A stretch of DNA of 64,000 bases, taken from contig CAAEMT010000014.1 of the NCBI GenBank assembly GCA_900757145.1, positions 5,893 to 69,892 of the forward strand. The letters are read 5' to 3'. The position numbers and the translations under genes were made by a program. This document shows, one piece after another, positions 1 to 8,706 of the stretch. Position 1 is the first letter of the stretch; the number at the start of each line of letters is the position of its first letter. Under the pieces are notes generated by a model. The model made no database searches. It saw only the letters and a program-made list of their open reading frames with translations, and was not told where the DNA came from. The stretch is from Lachnospiraceae bacterium (GTDB lineage Bacteria; Bacillota; Clostridia; Lachnospirales; Lachnospiraceae).

Positions 1-169
1 GCTGCCAGTTGTGGATCCAGTCGAAATCCATGCTGCCCGGATAGCGCGGATCTTCTCTGTGTTCCCATTCGCGCTGTACGCAGCCGGTCTGATTTCCGTC
101 AATGTCAAACAAAACGGCACGGACACTTCCGGTTCCGGCATCAATCGCCAGTAAAAATTGTTCAGCCAT
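1..169 (-). CDS. lsrK: FGGY-family carbohydrate kinase, LsrK-like, N-terminal part (runs off the window)
   Basis: Only the first 56 codons are present. They read MAEQFLLAIDAGTGSVRAVL and continue into an FGGY-kinase N-terminus: the IDAGTGSVRAVLFD stretch is the phosphate-binding motif of this ASKHA-fold family. The start is fixed by an AAGGAGG site 5-10 bases upstream on the minus strand. The gene lies just downstream of a LsrR-like regulator and opposite an lsrACDBF operon, so phosphorylation of internalised autoinducer-2 (LsrK) is the natural reading. This is an inference from context, since the FGGY family covers many sugar kinases and the specificity region lies outside the window. Confidence 0.75.
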   Translation of the reverse strand, partial: MAEQFLLAIDAGTGSVRAVLFDIDGNQTGCVQREWEHREDPRYPGSMDFDWIHNWQ

Positions 170-205
170 AAGAATCCTCCTTAAAATTAGTTTGTGTTCA
201 ATTGT

Positions 206-1141
206 TTAGATTTTTCTGTCCATAGCGAGAATGCTCCGGGCAGTATTCTCATCAGTGATCAATGTGTCGAGATACTCGCCTTTGAGCGCTGCGAGGATAG
301 CAGCCACCTTATGCTCTCCGGCAGCTACGCCGATCGTATTTTCCAATGATTTGAGTTTTTGGAGCGGCGTGCTGATAAGACGTCCCTCTATATCGGAAGG
401 AACAAGGTTTCCATCCTTATCAATGAAGTGACAGAGAATATCACCGACAGCTCCCTTCATGGAGAGGAGAAGAAAATCGCTGTTTGAAAACATACCGTTT
501 GTCAGTATCGTAGCATTTTCACTCATTCCGCCAATACCCACGACAGAAAACTGAGCCAGTGTGGACATATTTACTATCTGCTCTACGCTTGGTTCCTGAT
601 TCATTGCACAAACCATCTCGGCGCTCTTCATAAGGAGCGGAGTAGGTGTCAGATACAGCTTTGCATTAAAAATATTAGAATGTGCATTCGGAAGGTAATA
701 ATTGACGCCGCCGGTCAGGGAGACGACATTTACCGGAAATTCGGATGAATTGGAGAGGTAGTTGAGCACTTTGCTCGTAGTATCTCCATAACCGATATTT
801 ATAAAGCTGTTCTGGTCAATGCGTTCACACAGATACATGGCAGCTGCCTGCGCGATACTGTCATTTACATCACGTTCTCCGATCGGAGAGGGGACAATAA
901 AAGCGTCTTTCAGATGAAAATGCCGGATAAAATCCTGTTCGATCTGCATACGGCGGTTATCGTTTTCGCGGATAGAAAAACGGATGATACCGTTTTTGCG
1001 TGCCTTATCAAGCAGCCGGTTGACACGCAGGCGGGAAATACCGAGATATTCTCCGATCTCCTGCTGTGTATAGCCTCCAATATAATAGAACCACGCTGTT
1101 TTTACGAGAAGGCTCTCTTCATAATCGTATTCGTTATTCAT
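206..1141 (-). CDS. lsrR: SorC/DeoR-type transcriptional regulator, LsrR-like
   Basis: A 311-residue cytoplasmic regulator. Residues about 12-56 form a helix-turn-helix (GGYTQQEIGEYLGIS followed by RLRVNRLLDKARK), as in the SorC family. Residues about 60-311 match the SorC sugar-phosphate-binding domain, including the VSLTGGVN stretch. An AGGTG site precedes the ATG. In enteric bacteria LsrR represses the lsr operon until phospho-AI-2 binds it. Here the gene is divergent from lsrA and probably shares its mRNA with the kinase downstream, which gives the expected regulator-kinase pair. The family assignment is firm; the AI-2 ligand is inferred from the neighbouring transporter and LsrF. Confidence 0.85.
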   Translation of the reverse strand: MNNEYDYEESLLVKTAWFYYIGGYTQQEIGEYLGISRLRVNRLLDKARKNGIIRFSIRENDNRRMQIEQDFIRHFHLKDAFIVPSPIGERDVNDSIAQAAAMYLCERIDQNSFINIGYGDTTSKVLNYLSNSSEFPVNVVSLTGGVNYYLPNAHSNIFNAKLYLTPTPLLMKSAEMVCAMNQEPSVEQIVNMSTLAQFSVVGIGGMSENATILTNGMFSNSDFLLLSMKGAVGDILCHFIDKDGNLVPSDIEGRLISTPLQKLKSLENTIGVAAGEHKVAAILAALKGEYLDTLITDENTARSILAMDRKI

Positions 1142-1159
1142 AGAACACCTCCAATCTAA

Positions 1160-1172
1160 ACAAAAGTTTTGT
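1160..1172. promoter_or_regulatory. Candidate LsrR operator (perfect 13-base palindrome)
   Basis: ACAAAAGTTTTGT is a perfect inverted repeat around a central G. It sits 19 bases upstream of the lsrR start in the divergent lsrR-lsrA spacer. The position suits autoregulation, but no clostridial LsrR site is available here for comparison. Confidence 0.35.
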
Positions 1173-1329
1173 AAGCAATCATAAGTTCACATTTCTAAAT
1201 GAAGTTTACCACGAATATCCGTGAATGTCAATAATAAAACATTGAGCAAAGTGAAGAATGAATCGGTTAATATAACAAAAAAGAGTGATTTATAGAAAAA
1301 AGAATAGGGAAAGCGCACAATAAACATGG

Positions 1330-1358
1330 TTGACAAATAGATGAAACTGTCGTATAGT
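1330..1358 (+). promoter_or_regulatory. Sigma-A-type promoter of the lsrA operon
   Basis: TTGACA (1330-1335), a 17-base spacer and TATAGT (1353-1358) precede lsrA by about 50 bases. An imperfect palindrome at 1365-1393 (left arm AACATTAGTTTT, right arm GAAACATTTGTT, 9 of 12 pairs matching) lies over the expected transcription start and could be a second operator. Confidence 0.7.
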
Positions 1359-1409
1359 ATGAATAACATTAGTTTTACATAGAAACATTTGTTAAAAGGA
1401 GGGAAGGCT

Positions 1410-2924
1410 TTGTCAGCAAAAGCGCTTTTGAATATCAAGAATATATACAAGTCTTTTGGTATGAATGAAGTCCTTAAAGGCATCAGCCTCGATCTAAATG
1501 AGGGTGAGGTTCTTGCGCTGATCGGAGGAAACGGCGCAGGAAAAAGTACCTTGATGAAAATTATCATGGGAATTTATCAGCACGACAGCGGCGAAATTTA
1601 TGTAAAAGGCGAAAAAGTTGTTTCCAATAAGACAAGCGCCGCTCTTGCAAGCGGTATCTATATGGTTCCGCAGGAACCGCTTCTGTTTCCTAATATGACA
1701 GTAGAGGAAAATATCGAGATCGGCTTTGATAAAAAGAAAACAGAGCTTCATAAGGAGCTGGTCGAGCTGATCGACAGCGTAGGGTGGAAGCTCGATCTGA
1801 ACAGAAAAGCGGGCAGCCTCTCTATTGCGGAGCAGCAGATGGTAGAGATACTCAGAGGTCTGCTGCGGCGCGCGCAGATTCTGATACTGGATGAGCCGAC
1901 GAGTGCTCTTACTTTTGACGAGGTAGAAAGCCTTTTTAAGAGTGTAGAAGAACTCAAGGCAAAAGGAATCGGTATCATCTATATCACACATCGTCTTGCG
2001 GAGGTTTTTGAAATCGCTACAGATGTTGCAATTATGCGGGATGGAAAGGTGCCGGTACGGGGAAAAGTCGGAGAGTTTACGAGAGAGATGTTGGTCAAAG
2101 GTCTTCTTCCGCCGGATGCACAGGAAAAAGAGGATACGATAAAGGAACACCTCAAAAAGGTCGATTACTCCCATTTGAAGCCGGTCTTTGAGGTACAGAG
2201 CTTAAGCGGGTATGGCTTTTCCGATATTTCGTTTAAGGTCTATCCGGGTGAGATACTTGGGCTGGCCGGAGTGGTTGGAGCAGGCCGGACAGAGCTTGCT
2301 ACAACGATCTTTGGTAAAGACAAGGTGCTATCAGGCAAAGTAATTCTCGATGGAAAGGATATTACAGGTCTTTCTACTAAAAAAGTCATTGAAGCGGGGC
2401 TCAATTACGTTCCTGAAGACCGCCATTACCACGGCCTGTTTAAGATCAGCGATATTGCGGTGAATACCTCAAGCGCAATGCTTGCTCAGCCTGAGATGGG
2501 ACGCTTCTTTTTAAATAAGAAGGAAGAGTATCGGATGACGCAGAAATACGTTGACGATTTCCGTACAAAAGTAACGGGGCAGGACCAGTTGGTAGGCAGT
2601 CTTTCCGGAGGAAACCAGCAAAAGGTAGTGATCGGCAGATGCCTTTCCACTTCACCGAAGCTAGTTATCCTTGATGAGCCTACAAGAGGAATCGATGCAG
2701 CGGCCAGAGGAGATGTGTATTCGATCATACATGAGCTGCGGGAGCAGGGTGTCGCAGTCCTTTTGATCTCATCAGATATGGAAGAAATAGTAGAGTTGTC
2801 AGACCGTGTCATGACAGTATGCAGGGGACGGATCAACGGAGAATTTACGGGCGCTGATATCAATCAGGATACCCTGATGTCCGCTTCCTTTGGAATTACG
2901 AAAAAAGCGGAGGTGGGAGCATGA
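1410..2924 (+). CDS. lsrA: AI-2/sugar ABC transporter ATP-binding protein (tandem ATPase)
   Basis: A duplicated CUT2-type ATPase of 504 residues that would power AI-2 import. The first half has the Walker A GGNGAGKST, signature LSIAEQQ and Walker B ILILDEPTSA. The second half has the degenerate P-loop GVVGAGRTE, signature LSGGNQQK and LVILDEPTRG. This intact-first, degenerate-second pattern is typical of RbsA/LsrA. I chose the TTG at 1410 because AAAGGAGGG ends 6 bases before it; a TTG at 1389 would place the ribosome site inside the gene. The next gene overlaps by 4 bases (ATGA), which indicates translational coupling. Ribose-type specificity cannot be excluded from the ATPase alone; LsrF downstream argues for AI-2. 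Confidence 0.88.
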   Translation: MSAKALLNIKNIYKSFGMNEVLKGISLDLNEGEVLALIGGNGAGKSTLMKIIMGIYQHDSGEIYVKGEKVVSNKTSAALASGIYMVPQEPLLFPNMTVEENIEIGFDKKKTELHKELVELIDSVGWKLDLNRKAGSLSIAEQQMVEILRGLLRRAQILILDEPTSALTFDEVESLFKSVEELKAKGIGIIYITHRLAEVFEIATDVAIMRDGKVPVRGKVGEFTREMLVKGLLPPDAQEKEDTIKEHLKKVDYSHLKPVFEVQSLSGYGFSDISFKVYPGEILGLAGVVGAGRTELATTIFGKDKVLSGKVILDGKDITGLSTKKVIEAGLNYVPEDRHYHGLFKISDIAVNTSSAMLAQPEMGRFFLNKKEEYRMTQKYVDDFRTKVTGQDQLVGSLSGGNQQKVVIGRCLSTSPKLVILDEPTRGIDAAARGDVYSIIHELREQGVAVLLISSDMEEIVELSDRVMTVCRGRINGEFTGADINQDTLMSASFGITKKAEVGA

Positions 2925-3922
2925 AAAAGATAATAAAAACAAGAGAGGTCAGCAGCTTTTTGTTCCTGATCGCGCTCTTTGCAGTCGTTGGAGTGATCAA
3001 CCCCGCTTTCCTTACTTCAGAGAATATTATTTCCTGCTTTAATGACAGCGTAGTGTATATTATTATTTCTGTAGGTATGGCATTTGCGATCTTTGTCGGA
3101 GAGATCGACGTATCGGTGGGTGCGAACCTCGGATTTACGGCAACGGTCGTATCCAGTATGCTTCGTGACGGTGAAAACTGGGCGTTTGCGTTTGCAGTCG
3201 GTATTCTGATCGGGGCGCTGATCGGACTGTTTAACGGCTGGGGTGTCTCTGTGATGGGTGTTCCGTCACTGATCTTCACACTCGGAACGAACGGTGTTAT
3301 GAGAGGTATGATGTATGTCTATACACAGGGCGCCTGGGTGGAGAATCTTCCGGCTAAGTTTAAGCAGCTTTACAGCGCGGAGCTTTTCGGGCATATCAGT
3401 GTGATCTTTGTCGTGACGATAATTATGGTGATCGCAGTACATATATTATTAAAGCACACAAAACGGGGACGTTATTTCATCGCAGTCGGTGATAATCCGG
3501 CAGGAGCGGCTCTAGTAGGTATCCCGGCAACGGGGACAAGAGTAGCTGCTTATGTGATCTGCGGTGTGTTCGCTGCAATTTCAGGAATTGTTTTTTCTTC
3601 CCGTATCGGATTTGTTACGGCGATGTCCGGAAACGGTTATGAAATGAAAGCGGTGGCAGCATGCGTACTTGGAGGAATTAGTCTTTCAGGCGGCGTGGGA
3701 AGCGTGATCGGCGCTTCGATTGGCGCTGTGATCATGGCAAGTATCAGCCGTCTGCTTGTATTCATGGAACTTGGTTCTACTTATGATAATACAATTACGG
3801 GAATTATGCTGATCACGATTGTAGTTGCAGATTCTCTGATGCAGAGAAGGAATGCAGAAAAGAACAGAAGACAGAGACTGGCAGCAAGAACAGCTGCCGC
3901 TGGGGAAGGAGGAAAGAACTGA
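2921..3922 (+). CDS. lsrC: AI-2 ABC transporter permease LsrC-like
   Basis: A 333-residue integral membrane permease of the BPD_transp_2 (ribose/AI-2) family. It has about nine hydrophobic segments and the conserved GEIDVSVGANLG stretch near residue 65, which corresponds to the family's GGIDLSVG motif. The ATG overlaps the lsrA stop and the next permease starts 2 bases after this gene ends, so the transporter genes form a tight operon. It should pair with LsrD to form the membrane channel. Assignment to LsrC rather than LsrD rests on gene order. Confidence 0.85.
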   Translation: MKKIIKTREVSSFLFLIALFAVVGVINPAFLTSENIISCFNDSVVYIIISVGMAFAIFVGEIDVSVGANLGFTATVVSSMLRDGENWAFAFAVGILIGALIGLFNGWGVSVMGVPSLIFTLGTNGVMRGMMYVYTQGAWVENLPAKFKQLYSAELFGHISVIFVVTIIMVIAVHILLKHTKRGRYFIAVGDNPAGAALVGIPATGTRVAAYVICGVFAAISGIVFSSRIGFVTAMSGNGYEMKAVAACVLGGISLSGGVGSVIGASIGAVIMASISRLLVFMELGSTYDNTITGIMLITIVVADSLMQRRNAEKNRRQRLAARTAAAGEGGKN

Positions 3923-3924
3923 TC

Positions 3925-4950
3925 ATGAATAAATCCTTTTCCGATAAGCTGAAACATTTTTTGAAAAGCTGGGAGATGGTACTGATCTGTATCATGGCAG
4001 CAGAGTTCATTATTTTCGGTGCTGCCAATGCGAAATTTTTAAGACCGGCTCTGCTGCTTAACAGTATGAATGACTTTATGTCGATTTGTATCATTTCCTT
4101 GTTTGTAACATTTGTAATGATCACCGGAGGAATCGATATTCAGGCAGGGGCGATTGTCGGTCTGACTTCGATCATCATCGGTGTATCGTGGCAGGACTTC
4201 GGATGCAATATCTGGGTATCCGTACTGATCGCGATTGCGGTGGCAGCAGTTTGCGGTGCAATCTCAGGATTTTTTATCGCATACTGCGGTGTACAGGCAA
4301 TGGTCGTCACTCTGGGAGGAAGTTTCCTCTATGCAGGTATTGCGCTGCTTGTGTCGAATCTTGCTTCAACAGCAAGCTATCAGGGTATCAGCGGTTTTCC
4401 GGATGCTTTCCGTATACTTGCAAAATATAAGTTTTTTGGAATCGTTCCGAGTCAGCTCATCATCTTTTTGGTGCTTGCCGTGCTTGCGTATATCTTACTT
4501 CACCGTACAAAATACGGAAGAAGGATATTCCTTGTAGGTGTGAATCCGCAGGCGGCATCTTACTCGGGAATCAATACGAAGCGTGTGATCATGAGTACAT
4601 ATGTGCTTTCGGCAGTAAGCGCTGCGATCGCTGGCATCGTGCTGACATCGTATCTCGGTACGGCAAAGAGTGATCTCGGTTCTAATTTTACACTGAATAT
4701 TATTACAGCAGTGGTGCTTGGAGGAACACTGAGCACAGGCGGTAAGGGCAGTGTGGCAGGAACGGCTCTTGCATCGATGATTATTGGTATGCTTCGTTTC
4801 GGACTGCCGCTTTGCTTTAAAGTAGGCACGCAGTATCTGGACATTCCTGTCGGAATCCTGCTGCTTGTCGTGGTACTTGGACGATCTGTTGCGGGAAATT
4901 CTGCAACGATCAGGCTGATGGCAAAATTTAAAAAGTCAAAAGCCGCTTAA
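3925..4950 (+). CDS. lsrD: AI-2 ABC transporter permease LsrD-like
   Basis: The second BPD_transp_2 permease of the system, 341 residues. It carries MITGGIDIQAGAIVGLTS around residues 65-83, the typical GGID motif of sugar/AI-2 permeases, and many hydrophobic helices. An AGGAGG site lies in the end of lsrC. With LsrC it would form a heterodimeric channel energised by LsrA and fed by LsrB. The C-terminus is Lys-rich (KFKKSKAA), as expected for a cytoplasmic tail. Confidence 0.85.
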   Translation: MNKSFSDKLKHFLKSWEMVLICIMAAEFIIFGAANAKFLRPALLLNSMNDFMSICIISLFVTFVMITGGIDIQAGAIVGLTSIIIGVSWQDFGCNIWVSVLIAIAVAAVCGAISGFFIAYCGVQAMVVTLGGSFLYAGIALLVSNLASTASYQGISGFPDAFRILAKYKFFGIVPSQLIIFLVLAVLAYILLHRTKYGRRIFLVGVNPQAASYSGINTKRVIMSTYVLSAVSAAIAGIVLTSYLGTAKSDLGSNFTLNIITAVVLGGTLSTGGKGSVAGTALASMIIGMLRFGLPLCFKVGTQYLDIPVGILLLVVVLGRSVAGNSATIRLMAKFKKSKAA

Positions 4951-5013
4951 ATGTGATGTTTGGAGGACGTGCCTCTGACATAAAAAACTTTAATTAAAGG
5001 AGGAAAAGAAACT

Positions 5014-6090
5014 ATGATGAAAAAGGCTTTAGCTGCATCTCTGGCAGCAACGATGCTGCTTGGAGCAACCGGTATGGTGGCAGGCGCAGAGGAGAAAAGT
5101 GTAGAGGGAATGACTGTTGCGTTCATTCCGAAGGTGACGGGAAATGCTTTCTTCGAATCAGCTAATGACGGCGCGCAGGAATTTGCAGAGAAATGGGGCA
5201 TCACGGTTGAGTACATGGGCAACTCTGTAGCAGGCGCTGCTGAGCAGGTTGAGGTAATCCATCAGGCGATCAACACAGGTGTGGATGCGATCTGTATTTC
5301 CACAGTTGATGCAGCAGGTGTGGCAGATGCGCTGAAAGAGGCGGCTGACATGGGTATCACAGTTTGTACATGGGACTCTGACGCTAATGCAGAAGATCGT
5401 GCGCTGATGGTATCTCAGGGTACACCGGAGGTTCTCGGAAAGATGCTCGTTGACATGGGCGTGGATGGCCTGACAAAACGCGGTAAGGATCCAGCTGCTG
5501 ATCCGATCAAATACTGCTGGCATTATTCACAGGCAACTGTTACAGACCAGAACTCCTGGCAGGTAGCAGGTGAGGCTTATATCAAAGAGAACTATCCAAA
5601 CTGGGAAAATGTTGCTCCGGACAATTACTACAGTGAGCAGGATTCTGAGAAGGCTGTAAATGTTGGTGCAGCTGTTCTTGACAACCACGCTGACATTGAC
5701 CTGATCCTTTGCAACGATTCCACAGCTCTTCCGGGACAGCTTCAGGCTGCACAGAACAAGGGACTGACAAAAGACGACATCACAATTACAGGATTTGCTT
5801 CTCCGAACTCTATCAAAGAATTCTGCAAAGCAGGCGTTCTTTATGAGTGGGGACTTTGGGACTGCAAGATCCAGGGTGCTATGGGATGCTATGTAGCAGC
5901 ATACCTCGCAGCAGGCAATGAAGTAAAAGTTGGCGATACGATCTCTATTCCGGAAATCGGTGATGTAACAGTAGAGCCGAACGACAGCATTTCAGAAGGC
6001 GCAGTTACAGGCGATGTGAACAACGGTGTTGTTCTTCTGCCGGAGCGTGCAGTATTTGACGAGACAAATATGGATGATTACAATTTCTAA
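5014..6090 (+). CDS. lsrB: AI-2-binding periplasmic-type protein LsrB-like (no lipobox)
   Basis: A 358-residue substrate-binding protein of the Peripla_BP_4 fold. Residues 1-25 form a signal peptide ending AGA before EE. IPKVTGNAFFE with Lys40, TWDSDAN, VTDQNSW and GFASPN occupy the positions of known LsrB ligand loops (family knowledge, not aligned here). A strong AAAGGAGG precedes the double ATG. Oddly for a Gram-positive binding protein, the signal region has no cysteine, so it should be cut by signal peptidase I rather than lipidated. It follows the permeases and precedes lsrF. RbsB-type sugar binding is the main alternative. Confidence 0.85.
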   Translation: MMKKALAASLAATMLLGATGMVAGAEEKSVEGMTVAFIPKVTGNAFFESANDGAQEFAEKWGITVEYMGNSVAGAAEQVEVIHQAINTGVDAICISTVDAAGVADALKEAADMGITVCTWDSDANAEDRALMVSQGTPEVLGKMLVDMGVDGLTKRGKDPAADPIKYCWHYSQATVTDQNSWQVAGEAYIKENYPNWENVAPDNYYSEQDSEKAVNVGAAVLDNHADIDLILCNDSTALPGQLQAAQNKGLTKDDITITGFASPNSIKEFCKAGVLYEWGLWDCKIQGAMGCYVAAYLAAGNEVKVGDTISIPEIGDVTVEPNDSISEGAVTGDVNNGVVLLPERAVFDETNMDDYNF

Positions 6091-6148
6091 AAAGATTTCT
6101 GGTATAGTTCTGCAAAGAATATAGCAGAAGAATTATGAGGCGCGGGAT

Positions 6149-6183
6149 TGCCGCAATAGTTTCATGTGAATACTGTTGCGGCA
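6149..6183 (+). terminator. Intercistronic hairpin between lsrB and lsrF
   Basis: TGCCGCAA (6149-6156) pairs with TTGCGGCA (6176-6183), extended inward by AGT/ACT. No long T-run follows, so it probably stabilises the upstream mRNA or partly terminates rather than ending the operon. That would fit higher need for the binding protein. Confidence 0.5.
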
Positions 6184-6301
6184 GTTTCCTGTATTGGCGA
6201 AAAGCCATGTGCTTTTCTGCGTCATAAGAATGGGTGCTGTGCATCGGTATGGCATTCGAAACTGTTAAGAGCACTAAAATATAGTAAAGAGAGGAAATAA
6301 T

Positions 6302-7180
6302 ATGGCAGATAAAGACGGACTGAAAGTAGCGAAAGATTATCATGTAGAGGTTCCCTTTGGAAATACAGACGGTTTTTATGTAAAGGGGGCAAACAATCTT
6401 GACTGGGGCATGCAGAAACATCTGTCCAATATGTTTAATCCGAAAAGCGGAAATACGGTGATGTTTGCATTTGACCACGGATATTTTATGGGGTCTACGG
6501 CAGGACTTGAGAGACTTGATCTCCTGCTTCCGAAGCTTGCTCCTTATGTAGATGTATTTATGGGTACGAGAGGCGCGATCCGTACATGTGTTCCGCCTCA
6601 GATCACAAAGGGTATTGCGCTTCGTGTAAGCTCTGGCTCATCCATGCTCAATGAGGATCTTTCTCATGAGGTGGTAGCTGTCGATATCGAAGATGCGATT
6701 CGGATGAATGCGGACTGTATGGCAGTACAGACATTTATAGGTGCGGACGGACAGCTTTCCAGTATCGACAATCTTTCTAAGACGATTAATGCAGGCATGC
6801 GTTACAGCATTCCGACACTCGGCGTCGTTGCAGTAGGAAAGGATATGGAACGTACGGATCGCTTCTTTAAGCTGGCAACACGTATTGTAGCTGAGATGGG
6901 CGTGCAGCTTGTAAAGACATACAACTGTGACAATTTTGAAGAAGTAGTAGCAGCCTGCCCTGTACCGATCGTTGTAGCAGGCGGAAAGAAGCTGGCAGAG
7001 AAAGATGCACTGACATTGGCATACACAGTGATCTCCAAGGGAGCAAGAGGCGTTGACATGGGACGCAACATCTTCCAGAGTGAGCATCCGGTTGAGATGG
7101 CGCAGGCAGTGGCGAAAGTAGTACACGAAGGCTTTACAGATGTACAGGCGTATGAGTTCTATCAGGATATCATCCACTAA
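6302..7180 (+). CDS. lsrF: 3-hydroxy-5-phosphonooxypentane-2,4-dione thiolase LsrF
   Basis: A 292-residue class I aldolase-like TIM barrel. In the AI-2 pathway LsrF transfers an acetyl unit from the isomerised phospho-AI-2 to CoA. FAFDHGYFMG near residue 57 and QLVKTYNCDNF with Lys205 match the LsrF/DhnA-FbaB family, Lys205 being the likely Schiff-base lysine. GAGGAAATAAT precedes the ATG. No lsrG (the isomerase acting just before LsrF in enterics) is seen in the window; it may be elsewhere or replaced. The presence of lsrF makes the AI-2 reading of the whole locus much stronger than the transporter alone would. Confidence 0.9.
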   Translation: MADKDGLKVAKDYHVEVPFGNTDGFYVKGANNLDWGMQKHLSNMFNPKSGNTVMFAFDHGYFMGSTAGLERLDLLLPKLAPYVDVFMGTRGAIRTCVPPQITKGIALRVSSGSSMLNEDLSHEVVAVDIEDAIRMNADCMAVQTFIGADGQLSSIDNLSKTINAGMRYSIPTLGVVAVGKDMERTDRFFKLATRIVAEMGVQLVKTYNCDNFEEVVAACPVPIVVAGGKKLAEKDALTLAYTVISKGARGVDMGRNIFQSEHPVEMAQAVAKVVHEGFTDVQAYEFYQDIIH

Positions 7181-7229
7181 TACGAAAGACAAAAATTAGG
7201 ATGCGTACAGAAAAAGATGTCTGAAAGAT

Positions 7230-7306
7230 ATTGATGCATCCGGTACAGAAAAAGTGCACTCCGTAAGCGCTTCGTGAAATCGAGGAAACGTGCGGAGTGC
7301 GCTTTT
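7230..7306 (+). repeat. Diverged intergenic element, copy A
   Basis: Shares ATGCATCCGGT, AAAAGTG, GTAAG.GCT and CGGAG at the same relative spacing with the spacer at 33454-33530. I aligned them by eye at roughly 60 percent identity. Both lie between genes and both end in a T-rich tail. Confidence 0.4.
7256..7306 (+). terminator. Probable terminator of the lsr operon
   Basis: GCACTCCG (7256-7263) pairs with CGGAGTGC (7293-7300), followed by GCTTTTA. The surrounding sequence also resembles 33454-33530 (see the repeat entries). Confidence 0.6.
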
Positions 7307-7322
7307 ATGTTAGGGGGACAAA

Positions 7323-8249
7323 ATGATTCGGGAAGTTTTGGAGATGGTGCTGCCGGTTCTGGTCATGATCGCAATCGGCTGCATGTGTAATAAAAAACAG
7401 ATATTCAATGCGGAAGGGCTCCAGGGCATCAAGGCTGTGATCGGAAATGTTATGCTTCCGGTGACGCTGTTTTACGCTTTTCTGACCGCGCAGTACAGCA
7501 TTCGTGTGCTCGTTGTATTCTTTGTAGTATTTGCAGGGTTCGGCGCGGCGATTGCTGTAGGTTTTCTTCTGCGCCGTTTCGTAAGACCATATGGCAGATT
7601 CTTGCCGTTTTTGCTTGCAAGCGCGGAGGGTGGTATGCTTGGCTATGCGCTTTACGGACTGCTGGTCGGCAGTCAGTCCGGCTTTGCAGCTGTCGATCTT
7701 GGTCAGACGGTTTTTGCATACACTGTCTGGCTTGGACTTTTGACATCGGTGGACGGAGGAAAAATAAGTCCGTCCTCACTCCTCAAAAATATGCTGTCAA
7801 ATAAGTGTTTCCTTGGAATGGCGCTCGGAATTGTGCTTGGAGCGACAGGAATCGGCAGTGTTATTCTTTCATCAGAAGCAGGAGGAATTTTCGAGGCGGT
7901 AGTTCAGATGATAAAGAATCCGGTCAGTGCGCTTGTTTTGCTCCTTGTAGGATATGAACTGAATCTGAAAGCCGAGCTTCTTTCGCCTGTGCTAAAAACA
8001 ATCCTTTTCAGGCTTGTGATCATGGGAGGCCTGCTTCTTGTCAGCAATCTCATTATTTTTAGTATATTCCCGTTTGACAGGGAACTTGAGATAGCGCTGA
8101 TGGTGCTTTATGCGCTCCCTGCGCCATTTATTATTCCGATCTTTTCTGATGTAGGGGCAGACGGAGAGTACGTGGCGACAACGTTATCGCTCAATACGCT
8201 CGTGACAGTAATTCTGTACTGTGCGATCGCAGTGTACAGTCTCGGATAA
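7323..8249 (+). CDS. AEC-family membrane carrier (auxin efflux carrier type)
   Basis: A 308-residue integral membrane protein with about ten hydrophobic segments. It starts MIREVLEMVLPVLVMIAIG and contains the family-typical VMLPVTLFYAFLTAQ and LPAPFIIPIFSDV regions. AEC proteins (PF03547) exchange small organic acids such as malate. The gene stands behind the lsr terminator, with its own TAGGGGG ribosome site, so co-transcription with lsr would need read-through. Substrate unknown; a role in export of an AI-2 breakdown product is conceivable but nothing in the sequence shows it. Confidence 0.8.
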   Translation: MIREVLEMVLPVLVMIAIGCMCNKKQIFNAEGLQGIKAVIGNVMLPVTLFYAFLTAQYSIRVLVVFFVVFAGFGAAIAVGFLLRRFVRPYGRFLPFLLASAEGGMLGYALYGLLVGSQSGFAAVDLGQTVFAYTVWLGLLTSVDGGKISPSSLLKNMLSNKCFLGMALGIVLGATGIGSVILSSEAGGIFEAVVQMIKNPVSALVLLLVGYELNLKAELLSPVLKTILFRLVIMGGLLLVSNLIIFSIFPFDRELEIALMVLYALPAPFIIPIFSDVGADGEYVATTLSLNTLVTVILYCAIAVYSLG

Positions 8250-8277
8250 AAAGGCTAGTCAAATCAGCAGTTTTTTG

Positions 8278-8306
8278 TTGACGCGGGCATCATCATATGC
8301 TATATT
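8278..8306 (+). promoter_or_regulatory. Promoter of rpsO
   Basis: TTGACG (8278-8283), a 17-base spacer and TATATT (8301-8306). The predicted start near 8313 leaves a leader of about 85 bases before rpsO. Confidence 0.75.
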
Positions 8307-8312
8307 GAACAG

Positions 8313-8398
8313 GTATGAAATTCAGCCGCCACCCAGCAGTAAGGAGTCTCCGACCGCTGTCTTGGTAGCAGGCGATCAAAAAAACAGGAGGATTTATT
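8313..8398 (+). promoter_or_regulatory. rpsO 5' leader, possible S15 autoregulatory structure
   Basis: The leader can fold with CGCCACC-AG-CAG (from 8327) against CTG-CTTGGT-GGCG (to 8373). Ribosomal protein S15 represses its own mRNA through leader structures in several bacteria, and the position fits. I cannot match it to a defined Rfam family by eye. Confidence 0.35.
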
Positions 8399-8665
8399 AT
8401 GATTTCTAAAGAGAAGAAAACGGCAATCATCAACGAGTATGCAAGAACACCGGGCGATACAGGTTCACCGGAGGTACAGATCGCAGTTCTTACAGCAAGA
8501 ATCCAGGAGCTTACAGAGCATCTGAAGACACATCCGAAGGATCATCATTCCAGAAGAGGTCTGCTGAAGATGGTAGGTCAGAGACGTGGTCTGCTGGCAT
8601 ACCTGAAGAAGACAAATCTTGACGGATACCGTGAGCTGATTGCAAAACTTGGAATCAGAAAGTAA
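8399..8665 (+). CDS. rpsO: 30S ribosomal protein S15
   Basis: 88 residues, the usual bacterial length. Starts MISKEKKTAIINEYARTPGD and contains the conserved GSPEVQIAVLTARI, HPKDHHSRRGLL and RRGLLAYLKK regions that contact 16S rRNA helices. ACAGGAGG lies 8 bases before the ATG. Followed by its own terminator and then pnp, the widespread rpsO-pnp order. Confidence 0.97.
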   Translation: MISKEKKTAIINEYARTPGDTGSPEVQIAVLTARIQELTEHLKTHPKDHHSRRGLLKMVGQRRGLLAYLKKTNLDGYRELIAKLGIRK

Positions 8666-8679
8666 TAAATAATAAAAGA

Positions 8680-8706
8680 GGGCGGAAGCAATTCCGCCCT
8701 TGCTTT
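8680..8706 (+). terminator. Terminator after rpsO
   Basis: GGGCGGAA (8680-8687), loop GCAA, TTCCGCCC (8692-8699), then TTGCTTTG. A compact stem with a weak T-tract, so partial read-through into pnp is likely. Confidence 0.75.

Noticed and set aside
8221..8409. 62-codon frame before rpsO
   Set aside because: Overlaps the end of the AEC gene, the rpsO promoter and its leader; no independent support.
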